Origin: JACRGC01 sp035288785 | GTDB taxonomy: Archaea; Micrarchaeota; Micrarchaeia; Norongarragalinales; SBBD01 | Direction: 5' to 3' | Assembly (NCBI GenBank): GCA_035288785.1 | Contig: DATDZF010000011.1 | Span: 1 to 23,689 of the forward strand | Length of the DNA stretch: 23,689 bases | Shown: positions 13,959-21,848 of the stretch, in pieces | Layout: every line of letters begins with the position of its first letter | Position numbering within the stretch: position 1 is the first letter of the stretch | Program-made: the position numbers and the translations under genes | The notes under the pieces: model-generated | What the model saw: the letters and a program-made list of their open reading frames with translations, nothing else | Told to the model about the DNA's origin: nothing | Database searches by the model: none

Positions 13959-14228
13959 ATGCAGAAGATGAAGGAAAGCTACGCATATTTCTCCGACAAG
14001 GGGAGCGGCACGTTCGAGTGCTCCGAAGAATCCGTCAGCATGAAGGGCTGGAAGAACATGAACATTAAGAAAACCCACGTGATGGAACTCACCAAGATGG
14101 GCGACCTCCCGTTGAACAAGGTAAGCGTCCAGATGAAATACTTCGACATGTTCGGCGGGACGGAAACAGTCGAGTTCGCGATGCGCGAGGCGGACTACCG
14201 CGCCTTCAAGCAGGCGCTTGGGAAATAA
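13959..14228 (+). CDS. small protein of unknown function, possibly PH-like fold
   Basis: The 89-residue protein has no family I can name. It alternates short strands and ends in a helix (EADYRAFKQALGK). The pattern, FECSEESVSMKGWKNMNIKKTHVMEL, then VSVQMKYFDMFGGTETVEFAMREADYRAF, is reminiscent of small PH/GRAM-like domains, which usually bind lipids or proteins. This is an inference from secondary-structure pattern only. ATG 13959 is chosen because AAAGGTGA lies eight bases upstream; ATGs at 13950 and 13968 are alternatives. It is divergent from the pilin cluster and upstream of the structured region. Confidence 0.7.
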   Translation: MQKMKESYAYFSDKGSGTFECSEESVSMKGWKNMNIKKTHVMELTKMGDLPLNKVSVQMKYFDMFGGTETVEFAMREADYRAFKQALGK

Positions 14229-14283
14229 CGCCAACTGATTAAGCTCGAAATAACCTTTATCAGATAAGGCCTAGATGAAAGCG

Positions 14284-14431
14284 GTTCCCATTCCCACATG
14301 ATTCGCAAATCGGAGTAAGGGGGGAGCGGGTGACATCCAAACTTGTTTTGGATGTTAGTAGAGGAAAGATCTACGTTACCCGGCAGGGGAATGCTTTCCC
14401 ATTGGGTTGGGGCTTATCCCCCCAGAGGGGT
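14284..14431 (+). ncRNA. candidate structured non-coding RNA or mRNA leader
   Basis: The stretch can fold into nested helices read directly from the sequence: P1 GGGGGGA 14319-14325 with TCCCCCC 14417-14423; P2 CGGGTGAC 14327-14334 with GTTACCCG 14375-14382 (one G-U); P3 ATCCAAA 14335-14341 with TTTGGAT 14347-14353; P4 GTAGA 14358-14362 with TCTAC 14370-14374; P5 GGGAA 14387-14391 with TTCCC 14396-14400. P2, P3 and P4 meet in a three-way junction with linkers of 0, 4 and 0 bases. A TATA-like CTTTAT at 14255-14260 could start a transcript near 14284. It contains GAGGAAAG and GGCTTATC, strings also seen in RNase P RNA, but the core of that RNA is missing. It could also be the leader of the protease gene at 14493. 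Confidence 0.45.
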
Positions 14432-14448
14432 TAAACAAAACCAAAAGT

Positions 14449-14457
14449 CTATTAATA
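14449..14457 (+). promoter_or_regulatory. putative TATA box of the secreted Lon-like protease gene
   Basis: CTATTAATA lies about 40 bases before the ATG at 14493. It would give the protease a promoter of its own, independent of the structured region just upstream. Confidence 0.4.
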
Positions 14458-14492
14458 ACATCCGCGCCTTTATTGCGAAGGGGTATCGAACC

Positions 14493-16475
14493 ATGAAAAA
14501 CTTAATTTCAGGCATATTTGCAATCATGCTGATCATTGCCGCAGCAAGCGCAACCACGTCCATTGAAGTCCCCGCAGTGGATGCGGAGGGAAACGGCGTC
14601 CTTAGTGAAATTTCCGTTTCTGCTACCCCCGGCACAGGGGACATTTTCATGTCGATCAAGCCCCTTACCGGGGTTGACACGCAGCACTCCGAAAAGACTG
14701 CAGTCGAGCTGGCATCAAGGCTTGCGGGCGTCGATACCTCCAAATACGACCTGCTCTTCAAGATCGAATCCACCGCGGAAGTAGTCGATGGCCCTTCGGC
14801 CGGTGCCGCGCTTGCGCTCCTTAGCTTTGCCGAACTATCCGGGAAGAGGATGCGCTCCGACCTTACGATCACGGGCTCGATTGATTCCGAAGGGCATGTA
14901 GGAAAGATCGGCGGGGTCTTTGAGAAGGCAAAGGCGGTTTCCGAGGATTCCTCCAACAGATACCGCGTGTTCCTCATTCCAAGGGGGCAGCGGATACAGA
15001 GCGGAGTTGATGTTGCAAAATATGCCAGGGAGAAATGGTCGCTTCAGGTTGCCGAGGTCGACACCATCCTCGACGTCCTTGATTATGCGTTCAATACCAG
15101 CGAGGGCTCCGATGTTGTTGTGAAGGAAAAAATCATCCCTCCCTTGAAACTGATTCCCTTCAAAGCAAGCAAGGAATCGGAGGCGTTCCGAGAAATTGCG
15201 GCAAATGAGGTGCAAGAGGCGCAAAAGCGTCTCAAGGATGCAATGCTTACCGAGGAGGTCCTTGCCTCGCTTGAGGAATCCATGAACATTTCCACGACCC
15301 TGCTCGGGAAGGGCTACTTTTATTCCGCGGCCAACTCCGCATTCCTTGCCTCGATAAGCCTAGACGAGCTCTCGTTCGTTAACGGCACTAAGCCAGAGCT
15401 TAGCGCAAGGCTTAGGGAACTTAAGGTGCTTGCGGACGGATTTGAATTCGCAAAGCAAACCGAGGGGAATTTCGAGTGGGTTATCGGCGCAAAGCTCCGT
15501 TATTATTGGGCAACAGGCAAGCTCTCCGAGGCGGAGGACAAGATCTCGCTTGGGAATTACATGTCGGCTGCTGGCGACCTTGCGGTTGCAACAAGCTGGC
15601 TTCGCGCCGCATCGCGGATGAATTCGATTGCAAAGGGCAGCGAAATTGGGGCGGAGATGAAGGATAGCTATTTCCGGGGCATTGCTTTGGAGAGATTAAA
15701 TGCCGCAAAGGCACTTGAGGAGGATGGCAGCCTGGACAATGAGGCGCTCGACCATCTGCAGACGGCAGCAAAGGAGTTTGAGGCTGCCGACTACCTCGCC
15801 GCCATGTATGATGCCACTTTTGCAACCGCATACGCTGCCGCATACGAGCGGATGGGCGATAACACTTACGAGGGAATTGTGCGCATCCTTTGCAAAACGG
15901 GCACATTTGAGCTGGATTGCGCCATTTTCAAGGACAAGGCGCATGCCTCGCTATGGGCGGAGCTGTACTATGCGCATGCGCTCTACAATATTCAGGATAG
16001 CAACCGTACCCGCGAGGCAGGAAGCCTTGTCAATGGCGTGAAGCTGATCGAGCTGAGCAACGGATTTGAGGCCGCGCATGAATTGGCCCTTGAAACACTC
16101 AAAAACCCACCCGCCTCCAATGAGCCTTTGCCGCCATCCTCCAGCGCAACTGCAAGGCCCGGGACAAAGCAGCTGCGAGTAGAGGTGACCGCCGTCACTG
16201 AGGATTCGGGCAAGCAATTAATTCTTTTCAGCGTGATTGGCCTTATTGCGCTTCTTGCGGTTTATGCGCTGGTGCTCCGTAAAAAGCCAGTTTCCCCCTC
16301 CCTTGATGTGCTTGGAGATAGGGGTAAGCTCGAGCGCGCGGAGGAATTGCTGCTGCAGGGAAGGATCAGCGAGAAAAGCTTCGATTACTTCAAGTCGAAG
16401 TACAAAGCAGATGCGGGCAGGGACAAAAAGGGCAAACGCCCCCCAAAGACACCCAAAGCAGGGAAGCGAAAATAG
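14493..16475 (+). CDS. secreted, membrane-anchored Lon-type (S16) serine protease without ATPase domain
   Basis: The 660-residue product begins with a signal peptide (MKNLISGIFAIMLIIAAASA), followed directly by a Lon proteolytic domain (about 22-215). Ser102 in DGPSAGAA and Lys145 in GGVFEKAK form the catalytic dyad; their spacing of 43 equals that of E. coli Lon (S679/K722). No AAA+ domain is present, as in the archaeal COG1750-type proteases. A long helical region (about 240-555) resembles repeat or TPR-like packing. One membrane helix (about 575-595) and a basic cytoplasmic tail follow; LERAEELLLQGRISEKSFDYFKSKY is SHOCT-like. The protease domain would face outward. ATG 14493 has AAGGGGT upstream and starts the signal peptide; longer starts run into the structured region. 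Confidence 0.9.
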   Translation: MKNLISGIFAIMLIIAAASATTSIEVPAVDAEGNGVLSEISVSATPGTGDIFMSIKPLTGVDTQHSEKTAVELASRLAGVDTSKYDLLFKIESTAEVVDGPSAGAALALLSFAELSGKRMRSDLTITGSIDSEGHVGKIGGVFEKAKAVSEDSSNRYRVFLIPRGQRIQSGVDVAKYAREKWSLQVAEVDTILDVLDYAFNTSEGSDVVVKEKIIPPLKLIPFKASKESEAFREIAANEVQEAQKRLKDAMLTEEVLASLEESMNISTTLLGKGYFYSAANSAFLASISLDELSFVNGTKPELSARLRELKVLADGFEFAKQTEGNFEWVIGAKLRYYWATGKLSEAEDKISLGNYMSAAGDLAVATSWLRAASRMNSIAKGSEIGAEMKDSYFRGIALERLNAAKALEEDGSLDNEALDHLQTAAKEFEAADYLAAMYDATFATAYAAAYERMGDNTYEGIVRILCKTGTFELDCAIFKDKAHASLWAELYYAHALYNIQDSNRTREAGSLVNGVKLIELSNGFEAAHELALETLKNPPASNEPLPPSSSATARPGTKQLRVEVTAVTEDSGKQLILFSVIGLIALLAVYALVLRKKPVSPSLDVLGDRGKLERAEELLLQGRISEKSFDYFKSKYKADAGRDKKGKRPPKTPKAGKRK

Positions 16476-16666
16476 CCGCCTGTTGGATGGGCGAGGCATT
16501 AAGCCAATTTTCCAAGGCAAGGAAGCGCAAGTAGCTAATCCATTTAATGCTAGAGCGGATATTGGCCCTAAGCAGAATAACAAACCAACTAGTCGTAAAA
16601 ATATCCGCTGCCGAAATCATACTCGCAAGCCTGCAGGCATGCCCCCAATCGCCAAAAGATATCCAA

Positions 16667-17950
16667 TTATCCAGCCGCAGCAATATCCGCTTCCGCAGCC
16701 GTGATGTACCCAATCTCCCCATCCTGCACAATTGCATTGAGCGTGAGGTCGAGTGTGGAGTTGAGGGTCGAATTCAATGCAAATAATTCGAAGGTGTTTT
16801 GCGGAAGCCTTCCGCCAAGCTGCAATTCCACATCCGACTCATTTAGCAATTCCACCAAAACCTTGCGCCGGACTTCAAGTGCAATTGGGGAAACCGCCTT
16901 CCTGACCGCGTTTTCCGCCTGCTCAGAATATTCGAAGCTGAGCTCAAGGTCGGAATCCGGGATCACATATCGGCCATCCGTTATGCCTAGAGCGGCAAAT
17001 TCCCTGGTGAGCGCATCATCATCAGTGAAATTGTCAAGCACCTGGACAAGCACCTGCCCATTTGCAGGGAATACGCTCCTTACGAATGAGAGCTCCCCAA
17101 GCTTGCCATAAGCCGAATCGTTCTCAGTAAGGTTCGAGATTTCAATCTCGTTTTGCGGCTCGTACTGGAACTCGGTAATGTTCACGCTGCCATTCAGCGC
17201 CGCCCTGATTTTCGTTTCACTGATAAGGGCCCGGTCCTTCCAGGCAACCTTTGCGCTGGCGGTCGATTCCTCCAAAAACCCTAAAACAATGCCCTTGGTT
17301 TGCGTGGCCTTGAACTGGATGGGCGCTTCCATTCGCGGCTCTTCGGCGGTAACAAAAGTCACGGCGCCCCCAACAGTACGGACGAAAATGTTGAATACCT
17401 TGGTGTCGTTTTGCTGCGTTTCAGGCTGGACGAACGCATAGCACTGCGCAAACGTCGACTGCTGCAGGCAGGCAAGGCTGCTACCGGAAATCACCCTGAA
17501 CACGCCAGAGCCATCGCTTGCGCTCACATTAAGGTAATTCCCGGCATTGATGAAGCCGCGCTTGTAGATGCGCGGGGTGCAAAATTCCTTGAGTGCATCC
17601 TTGGTTAGGGACACCACCTCATCGATGCTCGCATTCTCGGATATGCCAACGCCCAGCCGGGTATTTTGCGGGTCATAGGAAACCGACAATACCCCCTCCA
17701 ATGCGCGAACCTTCGGGCCGGGATCGCCGGTCGTATTGCAAAGTATGAGCAGCTCCCTTCCTATCCCCGTAACAAGCGCATCCGTGATGTTGAAGCCCTC
17801 AAAGGTCTCCGGCACGGGGGTTATTGTGGGGGAAGGCGAGGGGAACTCGCCACTATAGGGGTTGTTGGTGAACAGGAAAGCGACGATTTCAATTGCGAAG
17901 ATGATTATGAGCACTACCGTGCCGTACCTCAAGAGTTTCGATTGGTTCAT
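16667..17950 (-). CDS. membrane-anchored extracellular protein of unknown function, rich in N-glycosylation sequons
   Basis: The 427-residue product has one N-terminal membrane helix (about 9-28) as a signal anchor, then a short Pro/Ser/Thr stalk (SPSPTITPVPET, 37-50) and a long extracellular region. More than ten N-x-S/T sequons are visible, as are four cysteines (in LLCNTT-like, FCTP, SLACLQ and QCYAF contexts). Near the C-terminus LNSTLNSTLDLTLN forms a small repeat. I recognise no family. ATG 17950 has GAGGGGG just before it; a TTG-started frame to 17983 crosses the promoter. It converges with the secreted protease, and both act at the cell surface, but a direct link is not shown. Confidence 0.8.
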   Translation of the reverse strand: MNQSKLLRYGTVVLIIIFAIEIVAFLFTNNPYSGEFPSPSPTITPVPETFEGFNITDALVTGIGRELLILCNTTGDPGPKVRALEGVLSVSYDPQNTRLGVGISENASIDEVVSLTKDALKEFCTPRIYKRGFINAGNYLNVSASDGSGVFRVISGSSLACLQQSTFAQCYAFVQPETQQNDTKVFNIFVRTVGGAVTFVTAEEPRMEAPIQFKATQTKGIVLGFLEESTASAKVAWKDRALISETKIRAALNGSVNITEFQYEPQNEIEISNLTENDSAYGKLGELSFVRSVFPANGQVLVQVLDNFTDDDALTREFAALGITDGRYVIPDSDLELSFEYSEQAENAVRKAVSPIALEVRRKVLVELLNESDVELQLGGRLPQNTFELFALNSTLNSTLDLTLNAIVQDGEIGYITAAEADIAAAG

Positions 17951-17971
17951 TTTCCCCCTCAATGCTAATGG

Positions 17972-17980
17972 TTTTAAATT
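17972..17980 (-). promoter_or_regulatory. putative TATA box of the extracellular-protein gene
   Basis: The minus strand reads AATTTAAAA, about 26 bases before the ATG at 17950. This suggests a very short leader, although a GAGGGGG site is also present. Confidence 0.5.
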
Positions 17981-18280
17981 CAAAACCAGAAAAGTAAGAA
18001 GAGGTTAATATTGCGCTTTTGGTTTATAACGTTTTCTTTCGGCTTAATCCGCAATTTTCCCATGCCAATAAGCTCTGGAAAAGGAATATGAGCGGATAAC
18101 TGGCAAAAAAACCAATAAAAGTCGGAGATACACCCGGTAAGAAAAACAGAGAGGATTTGGACGTGCGCCCAGCAATAAAAGGACGGGCAAACAACCGGCT
18201 TAATAACCAAAAAAAGGTTAGGAGATTTGCCCGGAAATTCCCAATTACATTGATAAAAGCATTCAGAGGATGATGAGAAC
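17981..18280. other. divergent intergenic region without a recognised gene
   Basis: About 300 bases lie between the outward-reading genes. Frames on the minus strand here are antisense or start far from any signal, and none looks coding. Near the right end TGATAAAAG (18251-18259) is a TATA candidate for the FKBP gene. A-rich and T-rich stretches are scattered through it; no tRNA, large hairpin or repeat array was found. Confidence 0.5.
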
Positions 18281-18946
18281 ATGGCAGAGAATGACGATTT
18301 CCTGAAGGTGCAGTTTTCCGTTTCCGACGAGTTCGGCAAGCTGATCGAGACAACCGACGAGGCCGATGCGAGGAAGGCGGGGATCTACAACGAGCATGCA
18401 AGGTACGGCTACTCCCTTGTGATGATGGCCGATGAGAGGATGGTGCGCGGCTTCAGGCAGGCGCTCCTTTCCGCCAAGGACGGGGAGGAGGCAACCGCAA
18501 GGATCGCGCGCGCGGACGCTTTTGGGGAGCGGCGGGAGGACCTTGTCGTCCTCATCCCCATGAAGAAATTCGAGGCGGCGGAAATTTCGCCCCAGGTTGG
18601 GATGGTCGTCGACCTTGATGGCAGCCGCGGCAGGGTGCAGGCGATTTCCGGGGGCAGGGTAAGGGTGGACATGAACCACGAGCTTGCGGGAAAGGATGTG
18701 ATTTATAAATTCAAGATCATAGAGAGGATAAAGGGCGCGATGATGAAGCTGAATGCGCTCATGGAAGAGCAGCTGAACCTCAAGAACGGCGTGATGATGG
18801 ATTCCGATTTCGCAACGGTTTCGGTTCCCCCCGAGACGATGAAGCAGGAAAATTACCTGCAATGGAAATATGCCGCGATCGCCGCGGCGATGCAGTACAT
18901 CCCAGAGCTCAAGAAGATAGATTGGAAGGAGGAGTTCGTGCGCTAG
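18281..18946 (+). CDS. FKBP-type peptidyl-prolyl isomerase, long archaeal form
   Basis: This 221-residue protein catalyses proline cis-trans isomerisation and probably acts as a chaperone. The FKBP core spans about 7-150: a start KVQFSVSDEFGKLIETT, the helix VRGFRQALLSAKDGE (55-69), the flap insertion of SlyD type (about 75-130) including AFGERREDL, and the hallmark VDMNHELAGK (129-138). Residues about 150-221 form the extra C-terminal domain of the longer archaeal FKBPs, ending KKIDWKEEFVR. No signal peptide is seen, so it is cytoplasmic. The start is preceded by GAGGATGATGAG. The SPFH gene begins 12 bases after its stop, with the ribosome site right at the stop codon. Confidence 0.9.
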   Translation: MAENDDFLKVQFSVSDEFGKLIETTDEADARKAGIYNEHARYGYSLVMMADERMVRGFRQALLSAKDGEEATARIARADAFGERREDLVVLIPMKKFEAAEISPQVGMVVDLDGSRGRVQAISGGRVRVDMNHELAGKDVIYKFKIIERIKGAMMKLNALMEEQLNLKNGVMMDSDFATVSVPPETMKQENYLQWKYAAIAAAMQYIPELKKIDWKEEFVR

Positions 18947-18958
18947 GTGGTGGTCAAG

Positions 18959-19891
18959 ATGCAAAAGGAAGTGATCGTGTTCCTGGTCGTCATTGCCATC
19001 CTATTTTCGCTTTTCTACCAGGCATCCAGCGCAAAGGCAATTAGCATCTCTGATCAGGCCATCCCGATTGCAACCCTTATCGTAGGGCTCCTGATCATCC
19101 TAAAGGGCATATTCGAATTCAAGGAATACGAGCGCGCAGTTGTCCTGCGGCTTGGAAGGTACAGCCGGACTGTCGGGCCGGGATGGGTTTGGATCGTGCC
19201 CATTTTCGAGCGGTTCATCACAGTTGACCTGCGGGTGCAAACACTTGACACAGCGCCGCAGGAGGTGCAGACCAAGGACGATGTGCGCCTGAAGGTCGAT
19301 ATCGTAAGCTTCATCCGCGTGACCAACCCAAAGAAGGTGGTGCTCGAGGTGCGCAACCTGAACAACGCAATCATCAAGCTATTGCAAGGCGAGATCCGGC
19401 TTACTATCGGGAAGATGGATCTTGACGAGGTAATTGAGGAAACCGAGGAGATAAACGAGCACCTCTTTGCCAAGCTTCGCGAGGTGGAGGATGCATGGGG
19501 GTTCAACGTGCTTCGCGTCGAGCTCGAGACAATTGAGCTGCCGCCCTCCCTGGTCGAGGCGCGCACCAAGGCGCGAGAGGCAAAGGAGTTCAAGGAGAAG
19601 GCGGAAACCGAGGCATCCGCAAGGCAGGTTGCCCTGGAGATACTGGACAAGGCCGCAAGCAAGCTTTCCGACAAGACGATGACATACCTCTACCTGGACG
19701 CGCTCAAGCGCGTTTCGGAAGGAAGGAGCAACAAGATCATTTTCCCGCTAGAGCTCTCAAGGCTTGCCAGCAACATCGCAAACTCCCTGCCAGGGGACAA
19801 GAAGGAATCCCCGAATTTCGAGCAGATCCTCGAGGGATTGAAGAAGGCCTACCTGGAAAAGCAGAAGGACGCGCTTGAAAAAAAGACGTGA
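18959..19891 (+). CDS. SPFH/band 7 (stomatin-like) membrane protein
   Basis: The 310-residue protein has two N-terminal hydrophobic segments (about 4-21 and 33-51), then an SPFH domain (about 55-215: YERAVVLRLGRYSRTVGPGW, DLRVQTLDTAPQEVQTKDDV, and ELPPSLVEARTKAREAKE). A charged coiled-coil follows (about 200-245), and a C-terminal region ends KQKDALEKKT. Stomatin-type proteins form large rings or cages on membranes and often work with membrane proteases of the NfeD type; no NfeD is in the window. ATG 18959 is chosen over the GTGs at 18947 and 18950 because GGTGGTGG is a ribosome site. It is co-transcribed with the FKBP gene. Confidence 0.92.
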   Translation: MQKEVIVFLVVIAILFSLFYQASSAKAISISDQAIPIATLIVGLLIILKGIFEFKEYERAVVLRLGRYSRTVGPGWVWIVPIFERFITVDLRVQTLDTAPQEVQTKDDVRLKVDIVSFIRVTNPKKVVLEVRNLNNAIIKLLQGEIRLTIGKMDLDEVIEETEEINEHLFAKLREVEDAWGFNVLRVELETIELPPSLVEARTKAREAKEFKEKAETEASARQVALEILDKAASKLSDKTMTYLYLDALKRVSEGRSNKIIFPLELSRLASNIANSLPGDKKESPNFEQILEGLKKAYLEKQKDALEKKT

Positions 19892-19955
19892 CCTTAATAA
19901 TTTGACTGCCGTTAAGGCTGGGGAGGAACGGGTTCCGTTTACTTTGGTAATTATT

Positions 19956-20618
19956 ATGGCCGAAATCTCATACGACGCCCTTAGGAAGATACAAATGCAG
20001 GAGCGCAACTTCGGCGCGCTTTCCTCCCTTGATGAGGATTTCTACGAGAGGTACAATCTGTGGATTTCCGAGCAGAAGCGGCTATTGCACACGGAGTTTT
20101 CAATAGAGACCCTCAAGGCCTTTGAGAACGCGAAAAAAATAATCGAGGAGATATCCGCAAAGCGCGAGCAGAAGATCGTGCTCAAGGCGCTAAAGGATTT
20201 GCGCAGCAATTCCATTGATTCCGCGGGGCTTAGCAAGGAGGAGAAATCATTCTACCTCAAGATGCTGACTGATGCAAGGGATTTCGAGCAGTCGGTTGTG
20301 CTATTCACGGAAAAGAAGCAGGAGCTCCGCAAGACCGACATGAAGGACGAATTAAAGCCGGTTGAGAAATCCGTAAGCGAAAAATTGGCTACAATCAGAA
20401 TACTTGTTTCAATGGGCAGGTTCGTTGCGCCAGACGGCGCGACCTACGGCCCATTCGAACCCTCCCAAATAGTGAGCATCGATCGGGAAATTGCGGAAAT
20501 ACTTGTCCGGAAGGGCGCTGCAAAGGACGCGGAAGTCCTCGATGAGATCGAGCGGATGGATTCCAGCTCCCTTCCTGAAACGAAGGGCGGATTGCCGGAT
20601 ACCGTGATAATTAACTAA
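19956..20618 (+). CDS. GINS complex subunit, Gins51/Gins15 type
   Basis: The 220-residue product resembles the archaeal GINS subunit related to Sld5/Psf1, part of the CMG-like helicase with MCM and Cdc45/GAN. Its helical A domain takes up about 1-135. The small B domain at about 147-190 is recognisable: VSMGRFVAPDGATYGPFEPSQIVS, then DREIAEILVRKGAA, placed after the A domain as in Gins51. A short acidic tail follows (191-220). The ATG at 19956 starts a typical N-terminus; the frame extending to 19875 overlaps the SPFH gene. A TATA-like TTAATAATT lies near 19893. DnaG and FEN-1, also replication proteins, are encoded elsewhere in the window. Confidence 0.88.
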   Translation: MAEISYDALRKIQMQERNFGALSSLDEDFYERYNLWISEQKRLLHTEFSIETLKAFENAKKIIEEISAKREQKIVLKALKDLRSNSIDSAGLSKEEKSFYLKMLTDARDFEQSVVLFTEKKQELRKTDMKDELKPVEKSVSEKLATIRILVSMGRFVAPDGATYGPFEPSQIVSIDREIAEILVRKGAAKDAEVLDEIERMDSSSLPETKGGLPDTVIIN

Positions 20619-20650
20619 TGTGACCTTTCCGGCACCTACGGGATATCACT

Positions 20651-20659
20651 ATTAATATT
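20651..20659 (+). promoter_or_regulatory. TATA box of the methyltransferase-like gene (leaderless)
   Basis: ATTAATATT lies centred 25 bases before the ATG at 20680, so the mRNA probably begins at the start codon. No ribosome site is seen. Confidence 0.6.
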
Positions 20660-20679
20660 TTGATTTTCCTATTTGCGTT

Positions 20680-21369
20680 ATGCCAAGATCCTCTCTTCAC
20701 GAGCCCGTCAGGATACTCGACCTCGCATGCGGCCAGATGCGGCTTGCGCCAATACTCTCCGGAAGATATGCGGGAAGGCAGGTTGAATACAATGGGATAG
20801 ACATGCGCCCAGAGCTTGCAGCCGCGCCCAGGAGGGATCGCAACATCAAGAGCATTTACCATCCGCTTAAGCTGGATTTCCTTGCGCCAGGCAGGCTTCG
20901 CAGCCAGCTAAAGCGCCTGTTCGGGAAAGGGAAGTTCAACGAAATACATGTCCACATGCTCCCTGAAAATTTAGAGGATAACGCCAATGCCCCTTCGGCA
21001 CTAAAGGTTTTATCCGAATTCCTCCTCCCGGGAGGGAGGATTTTCCACATCCTGCGCGCAAGCTCGCCCATCATGCCCGGAGTGATTTACTCGGATATCG
21101 AAGGGCTGTATGCCGGTGGAAATCCGGGGGTATTTTCCAGTATTTTAAGAAAGGTTGTGCCCCATGCACGCGGTGCGGGGCTCCGTGTTGAGGCGTATGC
21201 GACACGCGGATTTTCCCAGAATCCCGAGGCATGGATCTATAGGAGATGGGGCGGGTCCGCATCCGCAAGGAGGGCATCAGACCTTCATCGCCTGGTTGCT
21301 GCGCACACCGAATCCTCGCACGTGGCGCACCAACTCGTAGTATACCGCAAGGCCGCCTCCAAGGAATAG
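20680..21369 (+). CDS. SAM-dependent methyltransferase-like protein
   Basis: The 229-residue protein shows a class I (Rossmann) methyltransferase pattern: motif I ILDLACGQ (12-19), the acidic end of strand 2 in YNGIDM (37-42), a motif near HVHMLPENL (90-98) and post-motif FLLPGGRIFHIL (114-125). The substrate is unknown; the second half (130-229) is Arg/Ala-rich without a recognised domain. The usual GxGxG is reduced to a single glycine after Cys (ACGQM), so catalytic activity is not certain. It lies alone between the GINS and L44e genes, with its own leaderless promoter. Confidence 0.65.
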   Translation: MPRSSLHEPVRILDLACGQMRLAPILSGRYAGRQVEYNGIDMRPELAAAPRRDRNIKSIYHPLKLDFLAPGRLRSQLKRLFGKGKFNEIHVHMLPENLEDNANAPSALKVLSEFLLPGGRIFHILRASSPIMPGVIYSDIEGLYAGGNPGVFSSILRKVVPHARGAGLRVEAYATRGFSQNPEAWIYRRWGGSASARRASDLHRLVAAHTESSHVAHQLVVYRKAASKE

Positions 21370-21380
21370 GTTATAAATCC
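21370..21380 (+). promoter_or_regulatory. TATA box of the L44e operon
   Basis: GTTATAAATCC lies about 80 bases before the L44e start and would give a leader of about 50 bases. The sequence is close to consensus. Confidence 0.55.
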
Positions 21381-21453
21381 TTTTCGCCAAAACAATTACC
21401 TGCTAATTCTCTTTCATTCAAGGGATTAGAAAATATTGCTAAAGGTGTCGGTT

Positions 21454-21741
21454 ATGATAGTTCCAAAGGAGATCAACACATACTGCCCGTACTGCAGGAA
21501 GCACCGCGTTCACAAGGTCAAGGTGAGCACCGCAAAGTACAAGGCGGGAAGGACGCTTGCATGGGGAACCCGAAAGCACGAACGCAAGCTTAGGGGTTTC
21601 CATGGGAAGGTGAAGGGCAAGGCGAAAGTGAAAAAGCAGGGGATTAGGAACAAGCTCATGCTCGAGTGCAACACCTGCCACAAGAAGCACGAGACCGTCA
21701 CAACCGGAAGGATGAAGAAAAAGTCAGAAATAGCGAAGTAA
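21454..21741 (+). CDS. rpl44e: large-subunit ribosomal protein L44e
   Basis: The 95-residue basic protein binds near the E site of the large ribosomal subunit. The zinc-binding cysteines are C11-x2-C14 (YCPYC) and C72-x2-C75 (ECNTC). The sequence MIVPKEINTYCPYCRKHRVHKV and the basic centre match the family along the whole length. ATG 21454 is preceded by AAAGGTG. It heads the conserved archaeal order L44e, S27e, aIF2-alpha, Nop10, PAC2. Confidence 0.97.
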   Translation: MIVPKEINTYCPYCRKHRVHKVKVSTAKYKAGRTLAWGTRKHERKLRGFHGKVKGKAKVKKQGIRNKLMLECNTCHKKHETVTTGRMKKKSEIAK

Positions 21742-21848
21742 AATAATTGGTAGGCAAAATGAGGAGTGGCATATATCGGATGGGGGAATCATTACCCCTG
21801 CCCGATCCAAATTATTAAAAAAATCAACCAAAAAAAGATGAGAAAAAT

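Noticed and set aside
13706..14068. 120-residue plus-strand open frame
   Set aside because: It overlaps the 58-residue pilin gene in antisense and the start of the 89-residue gene in another frame, both of which have better signals.
14319..14423. Identification of the structured element as RNase P RNA
   Set aside because: GAGGAAAG and GGCTTATC are present with closing helices, but only 39 bases lie between them, so the P4-P5 core and CR-II to CR-IV cannot be present. Kept as an unnamed structured candidate only.
16458..16535. Possible duplication of the protease gene's 3' end (GCAGGGAAGCG... and GCAAGGAAGCG... each ending in a stop)
   Set aside because: About 16 of 19 bases match and both would encode KRK-stop, but the match is short and of low complexity, so chance cannot be excluded.
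18263..18964. 233-residue minus-strand open frame
   Set aside because: It covers the FKBP gene in antisense; His/Leu-rich composition and lack of motifs mark it as a shadow.
19054..19674. 206-residue minus-strand open frame
   Set aside because: It is antisense to the SPFH gene, with Ser/Arg-rich composition and no signals.
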